Assembly: GCA_013398275.1 (NCBI GenBank)
Contig: VZSE01002719.1
Span: 62,001-126,000 of the forward strand
From: Promerops cafer
Lineage: Eukaryota; Chordata; Aves; Passeriformes; Nectariniidae
DNA length: 64,000 nt
Direction of reading: 5' to 3'
In this document: positions 45,500 to 59,593 of the stretch, piece after piece
Layout: each line of letters begins with the position of its first letter
Numbering within the stretch: position 1 is the first letter of the stretch
The notes under the pieces: model-generated
Told to the model about the DNA's origin: nothing
The model's input: the letters and a program-made list of their open reading frames with translations, nothing else
The model's database searches: none
Program-made: the position numbers and the translations under genes

Positions 45500-48400
45500 T
45501 GAGCACAGTGGCTCCAGCACACCTGTTTCAACTTCCACTGGAGTAGAACAGCACAGAGATGAGCTTTGCAAATCCCCGCACAAAAGCTGCTCTGTCCAAT
45601 TCCATCACCTGGATCAAAATAACATGTGAGGGAGCCTTGCAAGCACCAGGCAGATGGGCAGGTCTCAGCTCAGAGCCCACTGCCAGCCCAGCAAAGTTAA
45701 GAGACACCCTGTTTTCTTCTCTCCGCAGTAGCTCTTGGCATGCCTAAGAAAAGAAGATGCTTTAACACAGCAGCAACCATAGCACTAAAAAGAACTCTTG
45801 TGTGCTAAATCATCAGGAAAAAATCAATTATTATCCTTTTCTTCCTTGTGTTCTTTTTGTTTTTCTGCCAAATACCAGAGAGAACGAAATAGCAGGTTTT
45901 TTGCTGTGCAAGGCAAACATGTAAAATCAGAGGGAAAACAAATCCTGAGCAAATAACTCAAAGAAAATATCTGGAGGAAGTGAGTGTGGGGAGGTAGGCA
46001 GCAGGAGGACCAGCTGATACATTTTCAGTGTTTGCTGTATTAAGCCAGAAGTAGGAAGACAAACAATGAATGGACATCTCCACAAGCAAGAAACGCCCCA
46101 CTTTGTTTGGTGAGAAACAGAATGCTCAAAGCTACATCCCAAGCCTAAACTGCCACTAGCAATCCACACTGCAGCTCCAGATTCTCTTGGGGCTCTCACA
46201 TCGAAACACCCACAGGCCTGGATCTGACTGGAGAGGAGAATTTGTGCTTAGAACTGTGCTTATGTTGTAAACCTTCAACACAGAGGAGCATGTGCACCTA
46301 CGTGGACAGCAGAGTCAGCTGTGGGAGCAGAGAGCCTGGGCATGCTCCTGAATGCCCAGGACTGCCTGATGCTGCTGGTTTCTGAGCTAAGAGGGATAGA
46401 AGGAAAGTGGCAAGCAGCCCTTTTGGCATCAGTGCCTCATCCCCTCTGGCCAGGACAGTGCTCTGGGCAGTTCCCTGGCCCTCAGCGTCACAATAGGAGC
46501 AGAGGCAAGCCATGTTTTCTATCCCTGCACACATTCCTCTCCAGGAACAGCTCCGTGAGGCTGAGCCAAGCCAGCAGCTCTTGTTCATGGACTCTCCCAC
46601 CATATTGGACTCTTTATCAGGGTATTGCTTTCTCTCCTTAGTAACTCTTAATTTGAAAACTGAGCTCCAATCCCCACCTATTGGCACACAAAGGAACCTT
46701 CCTCTTTCTCCTTAACCCTGCTGTGACCACAACAGGGTCCTTACAACACAGAAGTACCTACACGTACACACCATGTGAGTCTGTTTTCCTCCTCCTTCCT
46801 TAAAAAAAGAGTGTCTTCCCATGCAGCAAACTGAAAATCCTGCCTGTTTAAAATACAAAACAGCAGCAAACTGAAAGAGACCTGGAGAGGCCACTGCCTG
46901 CCATAATAGGATTAAGGGCTATATCTCAGGCAATGCTTTTGGAATCAGCTGTTGCTTATCTGAGCTTCTTTGTAGAAGCTACGATCTCTTTGTACCAGAC
47001 TCCGTTACTGGGCTACCTAACAAATGCCTTTTTTTGGCTGAGTCTACAAAGCCCATATATAAAACCTGAGTTTCTGGTTACTGAATAGCCAAAATGCAGG
47101 TGCTTTAACTCGTCAAATAACTGCAATAGCCTTTGCTAGGGAGGCTGTCTCAAAGAGCAGATTGCACTTTCTCCCAGCTCCTTCACACCACACACTGAAT
47201 ATTACTTGTTTTTACCACAATTAAGTCTCTGAACTATTTTGAAATCCCACACAAAGACAGTCCTGTACAACAGGCATTATGCACACATGCTTCCACATGC
47301 CTCCTGTTTACTACCAGGCACAACTATGTAAACCAGTTCCCTGATGGTGTCTTGACACATCTCCTGTTTTCCATCTTCAGAAAATGACAGTTCTTACAGA
47401 AAATAGGCAAGTGGGCTACAAAACAGTGGCCTAAAAATGACTTCTTAGTGCTCTCCTCTCTTGCTCACCCAGAACAACATTTCCCCTCCACCCAATAAAA
47501 CATTCAGACAGCTAATGAGCTCCCTTTCATCCCTGCAATTCTGCCCTACTGAGGTCTGCTGGTTTCCAGGAGGAGCAGCGGAGAGCACTCCTGGAAACAT
47601 CCCTGCCTCTCCTGCTATCAGAGCTGAGCATGCTCCCATTTTACAGTCATCAATCCCTGGAGCCCAGACCCAGCACACACCAGAAGAGATAACGATAAGG
47701 AAGTGCCAAGTTTTTCAGTCTCCCTTTTCTCTTCCTGCACTCCATGCTTAACCTAATTTTACCAACTGAGCTGGGTAACTTTCATAGGCTAAAGCTGCCT
47801 GCACAATGATTTCTATTCCACTCACTCTCAGCCCTTTTCTTCCACAAGTGAGAGACGATAACCATCACTTGCAATTCAATAGGCTTCATATCGTCTCTGG
47901 GAAATAATTGAACCCTTTGTGGCTTTCGGAGCAACATTTTGGTATTTTCCCTGGCATCAAAATACTGCTGGATTCTGTTTAAATGGAAGAGATAGCCAGT
48001 CTGCATTAGCTGGGTGAAGAGAAAGCCAAGAAGAAGACAAATCAGCTGCCTGCAAATAAACAGGGTAAGCAGGGCAAAACCAACAGCTCCCAACAGGAAG
48101 GACCAGTTCTTTCACCATGTGTTAACTGGCCTCCCTCTTTGCCTCACCCTAAAAAAAACAGATGCACTGGGAGCCTGAGCCAAAATCTGTTATTTAAATG
48201 GGACCAGTCCCCCACTCCACCTGGTTCCAGAATAACCTGACATGTTTTTGTTCTGGCATGGGTTTCTCCCTGCCCCTATTCACTACAGAGCACCACCACC
48301 ATTACACTCCTGCGAAATTCGTCATTCCAGCTGGTACAGAAATCCCAGATGACATGCACTTTGTAAGGAGAAGCCAGAGGAAGGAACTGGCCAGGCTTAC

Positions 48401-51400
48401 CATGATCCATGTCCAAAGTAAAATCAGCTATTTATTTTGTGCACTTGTCTGGTGCTCTCCAGTGACAGTTTGTTGGGTACAGGAGATCCCTGGATACTGT
48501 CAGCACTGTAAAATCTTCTGAGCAGACACAGCTCTTGAGGTGAAATCCCTTCATCCGAGCAGTCTAATGGGACAGAGTTCTAAAGAGACAGCCCCACCAT
48601 GGCTGTGTAGCATTGCAACCACTGCAAAACCTCCAAACCCTTTCCTATGGTGGTATTCAAAGACATTCCTGCAGGGCTTTCACATGCCACATCCTTCTGC
48701 CTGTCTGCCATTGGTTTTGTGCCCTGTCTCCTCGCTGAGTGCCCACAGACTTCTGCTGGAAGCGTTAATGAGAGCAATGTGCAAACAAATGTGGAAAATA
48801 ATCTCTAATGCTGCAGGGGCAGAGGCCAGTGGAAACCAGAGGATGTTTTCTGGCAAAACAGCAGCAATAAGAGCTGTTCTCTAAATAAATAATGTCTCAA
48901 TGCATACAAGTTTAGCATTAGCAAAGAAACCTTGGGCTGAAGGCTCTAACCAGTGTTTCTTACCCCTCTTCAGGGAGGCACTGGTGCACGAGTCCCTTTC
49001 CTGAAGCCATACACCCAGGTGGGTACAGTCACCAAAGTTCACTCAACTCGCAGAATTTCAGGAGTCCTCACCCTTCCTGTTCTCCCTATAAAAAAGGCTT
49101 CATCTGGCTATAAAGTAATTGCTATCACCTCCATTTTACACAGGAGAGAACAGTCCTTCAGAAAGGTCATGGCTGAGATCCCCCTCACCAGGAATGCAGG
49201 AGCTCAGAAGCACTGCAAAGCTGCGAGCCTGGCATGACTCTCCTCGTGAATAAAATCCTGTATAAGCCTGGCTTCCAGACCATTTCCTTGGAGACACCCG
49301 GGGGACAGTCCACAGGAAGGCCCAAGAGTGTCCTGCCCCACAGGGACAGCTCCTGCCCACTCCCTGACCACACTGGGCCCCAGGGGCAGACCAAAGCCTG
49401 TCTGCACAAGGGCATCACACCCCACACACTTCTCCCTGTGCTCCAGACCTTCAGCTCTGCCCAGAGCTCCTCATGAGGCACAGGGGCTGCGCAGGGGCTA
49501 CCACACCTTGCACAGAAATGTTGTGACAGTTGTCTGGGGGTTGTTACCACTGTCTATCACACTCTCTGGGGCTGGAGAGGCAGAGGAAGCCAAGATCAGT
49601 GGCCCATTTGTTGCCTGCCCTGATAGACATCCTATTGATAGCTCCATCTCACACTGGCAAAGCCCTTTGTACCACTCTGGGACAGCTGCTCTGATGCCAA
49701 GAATTCCTCACAGGCTGGCCAGCCCTCGTGGTGCTACCAGGGAAGCTCCAGTTTCAGCAAAGAATTTGATGGTTGTCTGGCAAGTGTATAAATCATAAAA
49801 GTAGCTTTGTTCTGCAACTCTTCAAACCTTTTGAGCTCTCTCATATGGCTGCAGTTTGCTGGCACTTGCTGTTCAATTTATATAAGCTAAGCTGTGCAAA
49901 CTTATCCCTTTCCAGCCTGTAGGCAGCCTGTTACACCACACAGGGATGCTGCCCCACTATTCCGAGCTGCATTTTGCTGACAGCAGAGCCTTTTTTTGAA
50001 AAGGTGCAGCCTTTTTTCAGGATTTAATTTCACGGGAAACCCAGTGGAATCCAGGATTTTAAAACCGATTCACTTCAATAAAATCAGGACATTGCATCCA
50101 GGCAAGCCCTGTGCCCAGGAAAGGAGAGCAAAGCTCTCAGTTTTGCCCAAATCAACTGCAGTCCAGAACAAGTTGCCTTGCCGTGGAAGATGGGGAGGAT
50201 GCAAGGCAGACAGGGACTGGGAATTTTCCAACCCACACGTTAAAAAATGGGTGTAAACAAAGAGGATTTCAGACACTTCATGCTGGATTCCCACAAATCT
50301 GTAAGCAAAGTGCTACTGTCCAAATATCCCTGGAAAAGTGCACTGTGTGGATACAGGAAAAGACCCCACTGTGCCTGTCTGCAGTGTGTGGCATTTATTG
50401 CCAGGGAGGGCACTTCCAGACTCGGGGCAAAGGCAGCACTTGGGGCTGTAGGTGCCTCCAGCAGAGAGGCAATGGGGCCAGAGGCTGCCCTGATGAGCCA
50501 TGGTCCCACCCTTCCTCCCACCCCACAGCCAGGTAGGAAAGCAGCATTACGTGGGCAGGGAATGGGTGTATCCCACAAGGGCTGGGCCAGGCTTTTATCT
50601 GCTGTGAATCTGCACAGGGCCTTTGATGTTGGTGGGTCTGACTGGTAGGTTGGTGTAGGAGCCCTGTGATAATAAGGTGAAGCCAGTGGAACCTGCTCAG
50701 ACACTCGGCTCATTTGAAAATCAGGATTTTATGGTGCTGCTGAGCAAGGAGAGCATCTGTGCAATGCTACGTGGGGCTATGCAGGTACGCAACCCAGAGG
50801 CAGCTAATAAATGAGCGAGGAAGGACTGGAGAGAAAAAAGCTTAGGTTTTCAGTAAAACCTCAACATTTCTTCCCTATGCAAAGCACTGAGTCCTGTGCT
50901 TCTCCATCAAGCCTTTTACTCAATCTAGGTCAGGTATTTTCAAACTGTTCTTAAAAAAGACCAGCTGAATATATGGGATGTCAGGATGGGGGCTGCCCTT
51001 AAAAAAAAAAAGGAGCAAACATCAGTCCAGGTTGCCCTTCCCACCTCAGCAGCTGCCCCACTGGACTCTCCCAAACCCACAGGTTTCCAGAGCTCCTTCC
51101 TGGACTGTGATTTCCTCCCTGCTACTCCCAAGCAGAGCAGGCTGTGGCAAAGACCTGCCACAGCTTTTCCCCACAATGCTGAGGTGAGCTCAGGGAATCA
51201 GTCAGCACAGCTGGGGCAGTCTCAGGCTCTGGTGGACAGACCAAGACCCCAGAGAACCCACATGCTCAGCTCTCTGGCTGCTGGGGAGGACCCCAGGAGC
51301 AGCAGGACACGTGTTGGCCATGAGTCTCTTTGCAAGTGATGGTTAAATGCCCTGATGGTTAAAGTGGGTCACAGGAGTCCTGGGGAAGGATGATTTTATG

Positions 51401-54400
51401 AAGTGCAACCCTACATCATAAATGCCAAGGGAATCTGTGGGTGGGAGTGAAATCAAAAAGGAGTCTCTTTTGGGATGCCAGATGGAAAAGTTTGAGTGGG
51501 AAGAGATGCATTTCAAAGCTCAGGCTATGTGTATGCATTTCTAGATGTGTCTCCATGTGTGTATGGATATCCATACACTTCTTTAGGCACTGGGATACAC
51601 AAACGTGCAGAGCACACACACACACCCATGTGTCCATCCCTTGCCCCTTTGGTAAGCATGGAACTTAGAAGTTTTCATTCCACCTTCCTCCCTACATCTG
51701 GAGTCTCCCATACCTGACAGACCATTAAATGCTGTGTGCAAGGATGCACTGACACTGAAAGTTTCCCAGCTGCAAATGTCAACATGGACCTGCTGTTTCA
51801 CACGTACCAAGGAAAAAGGTTTTTCCCTCATTTATCCAGTATGTGAATGAGCACTAATACCACTGAAACCAGTCAAGTAACATCCTGGAGTAAATGAGAT
51901 CCAAAGGGGCTTGGGATCTTAAAAGGGGCAGTTTAGGAACACAGAAAAGCTTTAAAGCTAAGGAAAAGCTTAATGGGGGAGGCAGGGGAGGGTGGAAAAA
52001 AAGCACCTACCTGCAGGCCATGAGAAATGTTTCCCACAGGAAATTAAAACTCGTAAGTCATGCATGCCCACCTAAGCCTATGCCAGGAAGGAGAAATAAA
52101 AGACTGGAGAAGGGGAGGGAAGCAGGGATGGGAAGCAGCTGTAGCAGGAACAGTCTTCAATAACCAATGGCTTGGACTCAGATTTCCAAGCCTCAGGACA
52201 TTATCTGATGTGGAAGGGAAGACAGCGCTGTGGCTGATGGAGCTTATGCCAGCACTGTGGACCTGTGCAAACCCTCTGGATGGGTGATGTCCCAGCTCAG
52301 CCTCCAAATGCCAGGGCAAAGGAGAGGGACGAGCTGTTGGCTTGCAGATGCTCCTGGCTGTGGCTACAGACCCTCCTGCAGAAAGAGAGGGGAGGTGGTG
52401 CTCATAGCAGTCATGAAAAGGAGAGGCTCAAGGGAAAACTGCAGAAAGGAGAGTGGCCACAACCATGCAGAAGATTCTCTGTGCATCAGTGGTGCTCTAC
52501 AGGAGGGTAGGGAGAGGTCGGGGAAGGCCCCAAGAAGGACACACCCACTGCACTGCAGGAGAGGGCATGCTCTGTTGGCAGTCAGGGGCTGTGCAGAGTA
52601 AAGATGCTCACATGCCTTAGAAAGGCCAAAGTGAGTTTTCCTAGGGGAAGGCCCTGCTTCTTCCTTCAGCCTTTCCCACCAGGGTTTTTCACAGTTTTCT
52701 CGATTTTTTATTATTTTTTTTAACACCTTCCTGAAAGCCTCCCCTTTCTAGCCAACACCACGTCACCACTAGTTCACAGGACAAGGGTTTCAGGGCTGAG
52801 CCCTGTCCCAGGCTAACAAAAGGCAGAAACGCCTTTGCCCAGCTGCTGCTGCTTCCCCAGTGGGGAAAACAAAGCCTTGCAAGGAGCAGCCCTGTTAGGA
52901 TGAGTGGGCACTCCGTAGGGTACATCAGGCCTGCACCTCTTTCATCCATCTTTCTGAAGGCAGCCCTGGCCTGGGAGATGGATGTCTTCCCTGGGTGGCT
53001 CAGCCCAGCCAAGCCTGATTCCTCTATCTGGGCACCATCTTTTCTCCATTTCCTCTGAAAACTTATGGTCTGCAGAGGTTATTTCTGGGCTTTCTTGTTG
53101 ATGGCTGTATTTTTGTCCCAAATGCAACACCTGTCACTAAAGCTCCCAGAGAAGAGCCACACAGCTGTGGAGAGGAAAAGCAGAGGTACCAACATTACTG
53201 TGATAAAGAAGGAGATAAAAATACACCAATTGCTTTGGGATTTCATGGTTTTTTAACTGACTGGTTATTTAATTAATCTCCTGTTCACTTTCTGATTTTT
53301 CCATGTATTTTCCCTCTGTGATTGTTTGAAGGTTTTTTTTCCCCCTCACAGACATTCTCATGCTCCCAGCACACCTGCTCCCTTGGGCCTCACCCGGAGG
53401 GAAGGGAATTACATGCTCCTTTGCCTTATTACGGCAGCGTTCATAGCTGCACTTCTCCAGATCAGGGGCAAAAGCTCTGCCCTAGTCACAGCAACTGCTA
53501 ACCCTCAAAAGGGGACAGAGGAAGCAGCATTTCTGCTCATCTTGACACAGCCAATTTCATCAGACGACTCACGGAGAAACCTTTTCCTTTTTTTCCCCTC
53601 AAAACTTAAAAATGGGGAAGTTGGTGCACTGGAGTCCCCTGAGGCTGATGTTTATTCATCTGACGAAGCAGGTTGGGGTCAGAGGAAGGCAGACATAAGT
53701 GTGTGGTCTGATTCTGGTCTGGCACCACTTCTGCCTTCTTCATTGGAAAAGACATCCCTCAAGACAAATAGAAAGTCACTTTTAATGAAAACGTAATCCT
53801 TCCATTTAACAGGTACAGGAAAAATATAGCCAGCAGAAGATTTTAAAATATTTTTTCTGGCTCACCAGCAAGGGAACATATGTCTTGTTGAGAGCAATGA
53901 GGAGCATCTACAAGCAGTACTCATGTTGAGGGCAAGTACCTGACACAGCACTGGCCCTGAGCTCCTCTTTCAGCATTACTCACTCATGCACACCAGAGAA
54001 CTAAAAAGAAATTTAAAAGGTTGTTTTGCTTGCTCTTTGGAAAATGCTTGAATAAAACAGAATATATATATTTTTAATTGAAATAAAGAAGAGACCGCAA
54101 CATATCACCACATCACAAAGACTCTTAGACAATATTCTGCAGGGCCTCAGGAAGAAATAAGGTCTTTATTCTTAGGTTCATGAGCTGGACTCAGCGAGGC
54201 AGGCCAGATTCACAAAGCAGGGCAACACACTCCAAATGTTTGCTGACTGATGGGATTCGCAGCCCTGAGTTATAGCCCTCACCGCTTCCACAAAGCTTGC
54301 AGGGATGGAGAGAGAGGAGAAAGTGAGAGGAGAAGAAAGCCAGTGCCAACAGCAGCCGAGTAGGCTGGGCACTCATCTAGGACTGAGACAACTGGCATCC

Positions 54401-55954
54401 AGTTTCCATTCTGGAAACTGGCTAAGGCTGATGCAAAACTGCTTTGATTTCTGGGGCTGAGAAAAGCAAGGTTTGAGCCCCCAAAAGCCCAGGTGTCACC
54501 ACATCCACCAGGGAGAGACAGGCCAAAGTCCCTGGAGGCAGAAGGAGGACTCTCTGACAGCCTCCATGAACACCCTCTCAGGGAGGCTCTGGGATAAAGC
54601 ACGAGAGGGCACTTCATGTTGGCAAAAAACAAGGTCTGACATGTCCTGAAAGCCAAGTCACAGCAAGCAAGGTGGGAGAAAGCTGATTTAGTAGAAACAG
54701 GCAGGAATCCTCCCAGCCCTGGGCTGTGGGTATTGCACATCTCTAGCCATAGGACAAGTCTGAGATGTTACCAGCACAGACCTACTGTCGGTCTCCAAGC
54801 AAAACACAAGTGTGAGGTTAAAATGCACAGGCATCTGAGTCATTCTGCATTCTCTATGCCCTCCTAGCAAACACACAGCAGAAGAGATAGAAGAACAGTA
54901 AAACCAAAGGTGGTATATCACATACACTTACTTTAAAACATGTGAAAAGTTGTACATCTCATCTGAAAGTAATATTTTAAAAAGCAAACATCCTCTGACT
55001 TCATCATCACAACTATATATTTTATGCAGGAGTTGCCACAGTGGGAAAGATTCAAGCTCCAGCCTGCTCAATATCCAGAGGCTTCATTATGGGCACATAA
55101 TGAGTATTACTCTAGTCTTGGCTCTGATTTGTTACTTTCACTGCTTTCTGCATGGAGAACACCTTAAAATTTCTGCTTTTCCCAGGGCTGAGGTAATTTT
55201 CTGTATTCTGTGGGATTTACCTTAAGCGTGGCTCAGAGTCTTGAGGGTTTTTTTACCTTACTGTATCTCAGCTTGGCTTTAGCTAGGACTCGTCTGAGTA
55301 TAAACTGTATTTTATAATGTATTTTTGCTGCTAACTAATTAGGAGTGCAGCTTTAAATAAGAGATATGGGGCTCGCTCTCTGCCTATTAGCACGAAGCCA
55401 AACAGCACTTTGTCAGCAGCCTGAAGCTCGTGTGTAAAAGGCTCAAAAGAAAGAGCAATCTGTCCTCTTCTTCAACGGGAAAACGAGGCCTAGAGAGGTG
55501 GCTCAAAACCCCAGATGTTTTGAGCTGAGTGGCCCTCTGCTCTCAGGAACCTGGCCCCTGGGAATCAAAATGTCTGGGGTTGTCAGGGCTTGGGTATGAG
55601 CAGGATGGGCTATAACCTGTTCTGGGTCCAGCTGGGGCTGGAGGAAAGACTCCTGCATCCAGGCTGGAGCAGGATGGCAGAGCAGAGAGACCAAGACAAG
55701 AAAACATGGACCATTTTTCCAAGGAAAAAGCAGCAATGGGTGAGGGCAAAGCTTGAAGGCAACAGCTTTGAAGTGCGGTAGTTTTGAAAAGCAGATTTTA
55801 CTGAGTCAGGCCAACATATATAACTTATTTATAAGTAAGCAACTAACAGCTGCTCGCATGGTGAGGTTTTTTACTATGGCTGGAAGGTGGCAACAGGAAC
55901 TGACAGGACCAGCTCACACCCATGCAATGACCTTCACAAGTAGTCTCTGGTGAA

Positions 55955-56180
55955 GCCAGAAGGCCTATTCCCCCTGAAGTCAATGAATACTTCTTTTCCC
56001 TTAGTCCTCTTTTCCCTTTACCCCTTCACCTATAAACCCAGTGAAAGGCTGAGCATTGAAAAAGGCCCTGTTCACATTGTGCTTGAATGGGACGAGGGTT
56101 TGCACTGCACCCCCACACACGTGCAAGACTGAGACCTTTGTGTGAACAAGAGCTGCAGGATCAAGCCCCACAGACCCCAG
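55955..56180 (+). repeat. ancient amniote interspersed repeat
   Basis: The left part has 'ccccctgaagtcaatgaata' (55970). The right part has 'cttgaatgggacgagggttt' (56083) and 'gtgaacaagagctgcaggat' (56142), then 'caagcccc'. These match the old amniote family with 'tgaagtcaatgggag' and 'gtaagagctgcaggatcggg'. The interior is diverged. Confidence 0.55.
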
Positions 56181-58613
56181 CTGGCACATCCTGTTCCTGG
56201 GCCACAGAGGCAGAAGCCTTAAGCCTCGCAGGAGTGTCTTCGTAAACATGTGGCTTCTAACAAACACAGTGAAATGCTCAAGGACAGGATTTTGAAGTAA
56301 TTGGGAAACACTGCTGAGGAAGAGGAGAGGATTTGGTTTTTTCCTAGAGTTATTTGTTTATTAACAACACAAAAAGCCAGGAAAGTTTTAAAGACACTTC
56401 CTTTCCCTTCCCCCTAAATGATGGATGCAGTCCTGCCTCATGGCTTAGCCATACATCTCACACTTGGGGCAACAGGCATAGTGAAGCAAAGTTCAGGAAG
56501 GCTCTATAAAAGCTCTGTTGGCCCTTAAACAGGGCAGCAGTGCTCTCTTTCCCATCAAGACCTTCCTTCACTCCCAACTCTTTCACTACAAGCAGCCAAC
56601 TCAAGCAGCTCCTATTGCAATTGGCACAAATTATCACACACTAGAAGTGAAAGCCCTGTGGCTTGAAAATCTTATGTTTATGTGTTGATGGCTTGAGTAG
56701 TCTGACAGAACAAGAGCATTATTCTGTTGTGGCTATTTAGGCTATATTTGCACCAAAAGGTACTGGTTCAGATGTGGTTTGTCCTCCACAAACCTATAGA
56801 TGAGTGTTGGCTTGTACTGAAAAAGAGGGGGAAATTCAGAAACAGAGACCTCCCTGAAAACTGAACATTCTTCTGCCCTTTAAACACTCCTGCCCAATAT
56901 CAGGTGTCTGCCACCCTACAAAGGCCACCCAGCCTGGCATGGCTGGATCCAACATAAAATGTTATTTCTGTAGCAGGCCACTCCTCCTGAAATGGAGCCT
57001 CTCTCAGACCTGTGAATTAATTTAGCTGGGGTCCTTTAAACAGCACCTTCAGCTCTGTTTAGGAGAAGGGGAAAAGCAATAACAGAGGTCGTTTTGCCCC
57101 CTACCTTTGGCCTTTAGCAGAACCACACTGTAGTGTCAGCACTCTCATTACAATATCTCATTATCAGACAACTGGAGCTGAGAAGACAAATGGCCAGCTG
57201 TTGACAGGCCAAATGTAAGCCCCGGGTGAACTCTATACCCTGCACCTTCAGGACAGAATTGGCATCTGACTTCACCAAACCAAGCTGTGCCTGGGGGAAG
57301 GGCGGGGTGGAGGGGGGAAATGGCAAACCTGCACTGATTGCAGAGAGCAGCCTCACAGGTCTGGTGGCAAGACACACAGTGACCTGTCTTTGAGAGGTCT
57401 TTCCACGCTCAGCAAATGCATTGTCCTCTTTCAGTACACTCTGCAAGGGGGGCAGCCATGGCCCGAAATCCCTATTGTGGTGTCAGGATTTCATCTGCAG
57501 CGACAGCAGCTGTGTGAATTTTATTAGCAAAGGCTTTCGGTCCTTAATAGTTTCCACCGAGAGGATGAAAAAAAAACAGGCAAAAGAAAACAACAATGCT
57601 GTGAAGTGGTTTGGTGCATTCATGTTCTGCAGACCATATGCACACACGCTGGCAGGCACCATAGCAGGCGGGACTTCACTGCTGACGTGAGTTGTGGTCA
57701 ACAAAGGAAGCTAAAAAAGGAACTCGGGGTTTCTATCAATCGAATAGGGGCAGGGGGATGTCTGAGCTTACAGGAATCTAGGGATGTGTTGCTGCAGATT
57801 TACACACAGCACAGGAGATGTGTGCCTGGGAGATATGTGGCAGACCAGCCAGAAGCAGCAGTCCTGGAACCTGAAAGCAGCTTCCAAGAAATGCTGAAGG
57901 TCCAAGCCGCTATTGCTCAACATTTCAAGGCAAAGGTGAAGGAATCATATTTGCCTTCTCGCCTCTCTGGGCATCACACACGGTTCCCCCAAGAGGGAAC
58001 AAAGATAAAATCAACCAGTTGTGAGCTGACAGCATGGAGCAGTGGGGCCATGTGTCCACACATGACAGGGATTCTGCAGCCCAACTGAGGGCTGAGGTGT
58101 TGCCTGATGCCCCCTTGAAGGTCTCTAGAGCTGGAAGAATGGAAAGTTCATTCCCTGGTTTAAGGAATGCCTTTCACCTCCCCCCAGCAGAATTGGGCTT
58201 TTCTTTAGGTACTAAGAAGACAGTCCATGCGGTTTTCCTGTTTATAAACATTTCATCATAAGAACTTCGTCTTAACCTTCTTGGTGGGGTTAATAGTTAT
58301 CTCACTAATAGCTGGGAGAAAACAGCACAATTTCTCTTGTAGATCACCGTGTTTGGAGCAGCCCCTTCGTTACAGCCACAACTCTCCTCTTTGGAAATCC
58401 CCCTACATTTTCCTGAATTTGTTACAGTAAATTACTAGTAGAGCTGTTTCCAAGAGCTAGTGCCACTATCTGTAGGCTCCTCATGCTCTCTGAGCGACAC
58501 AGCACTTCCTCTCCATCAGCTGAGGCTCCTTCTCACAGCAGTTCTGTGATTCATCCCAAACAAGCTGATTGTTTTCTTAGGGATGGCGGTGAGCCTGGAG
58601 AAGTTTTTCTTCC

Positions 58614-58631
58614 TTTTTTTTTTTTTTTTTT
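58614..58631. repeat. poly(T) run
   Basis: About 18 consecutive T residues with a T/C-rich lead-in. Simple sequence. Confidence 0.95.
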
Positions 58632-59547
58632 AAACTCAATAAGAGATCATTTGATGCTATTGTTTGTAGCTACAATTGTTCACCTTGAGAAGAAGTCCAT
58701 CTCCAAGAATGAATGCTGTCAGGCACAGCTAATCCCGAAGCTGATCAAAGTGATGTCGAATTTGGGATCAATATCAGCTACATCCATTTATCATTTGTAC
58801 TTTGATATGAGTCACATGCATGAGTTAGGTTACAAATTTCACCACCCCCTCAAGTTAGCTGCTGCCAAAACACAACACAATTTTTTTACTTTTTCCTCTG
58901 TGATGATATAATCTTCATCTCTAAGGGATCTTAAAATAATTGTGAAGGGTCAAAGATGGTCACCAAAGCAAAATTCTCCCCTCAGTTGGGTTTGGGACTG
59001 CTTACGGGTAAGGGATGATACAAATCAACAGAGTAAACAAAGAAGCTGTTCTCATAACTTCAGTTTCAGGTTGACCAGGGCACCAGCTTGTCCCACACCA
59101 AGTCCACTAGAACTTCAGCATCTTGAGCACCACCACCTCAAAACCCAAACTCAGCCCCTCACCTCTTAGGGTCTCAGCTGGGGTAGGGTTAAAGAGACAC
59201 AGTCCTAAGGAAGAAACCCTTATTCCTCTCTCTCTGCTATTTCAGGCTGTATAGATCCAAGATTCTGGTTTTGCCTTTATTTCTCTAATTATACATGAAA
59301 CCAAAGCCCAGGAAACCAGAGTTATTTCAGAAGAACATACCAACAGCTTCCCCATGGCCCCTACAAAATTAGAGAGGACCACTACCTCTTTCCATGAGTT
59401 ATGTTAAGGGAAATGGTTGGCTCACACAATAGTCATGTACGAAGAATTAAAACCCCATTCCCTATGGATGAAGAGGGCAGAACATTCCTCATGACACCAT
59501 GCATCCAGAAGAGTGACCTAACACTGACTGTGTACTCTTTCCTTTAT

Positions 59548-59593
59548 TGCAAATGATCATGTCACAGCACTGCAAATGATCATGTCACAGCAC
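59548..59593. repeat. 23-bp perfect tandem duplication
   Basis: The 23-bp unit (starting TGCAAATGATCATGTCACAG and ending CAC) is present exactly twice, at 59548-59570 and 59571-59593. Each copy holds an ATGCAAAT-like (octamer-related) TGCAAAT word. Identity implies a recent duplication. Confidence 0.92.

Larger units (their letters stand above)
40351..55954. other. 15.6 kb gene-poor intergenic DNA
   Basis: I find no exon, RNA gene or full transposon. Short simple-sequence tracts are listed separately. Around 43110-43160 and 55465-55510 ('cgggaaaacgaggcctagag') there are faint resemblances to the ancient amniote repeats, too weak to annotate. ORFs up to about 157 codons occur but overlap on both strands and lack domains or codon-like structure. 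Confidence 0.5.

Noticed and set aside
45130..45500. Retrocopy with A-rich tail at 45455-45499
   Set aside because: No homology to a gene upstream; A-rich tracts occur elsewhere in the window on their own.
53326..53796. 156-codon + strand ORF with a possible hydrophobic segment
   Set aside because: No recognisable family and poly-T/poly-C start. It looks like a chance frame.
57606..58088. 160-codon + strand ORF with somewhat protein-like composition
   Set aside because: No domain or splice context recognised. Kept out of the annotation.
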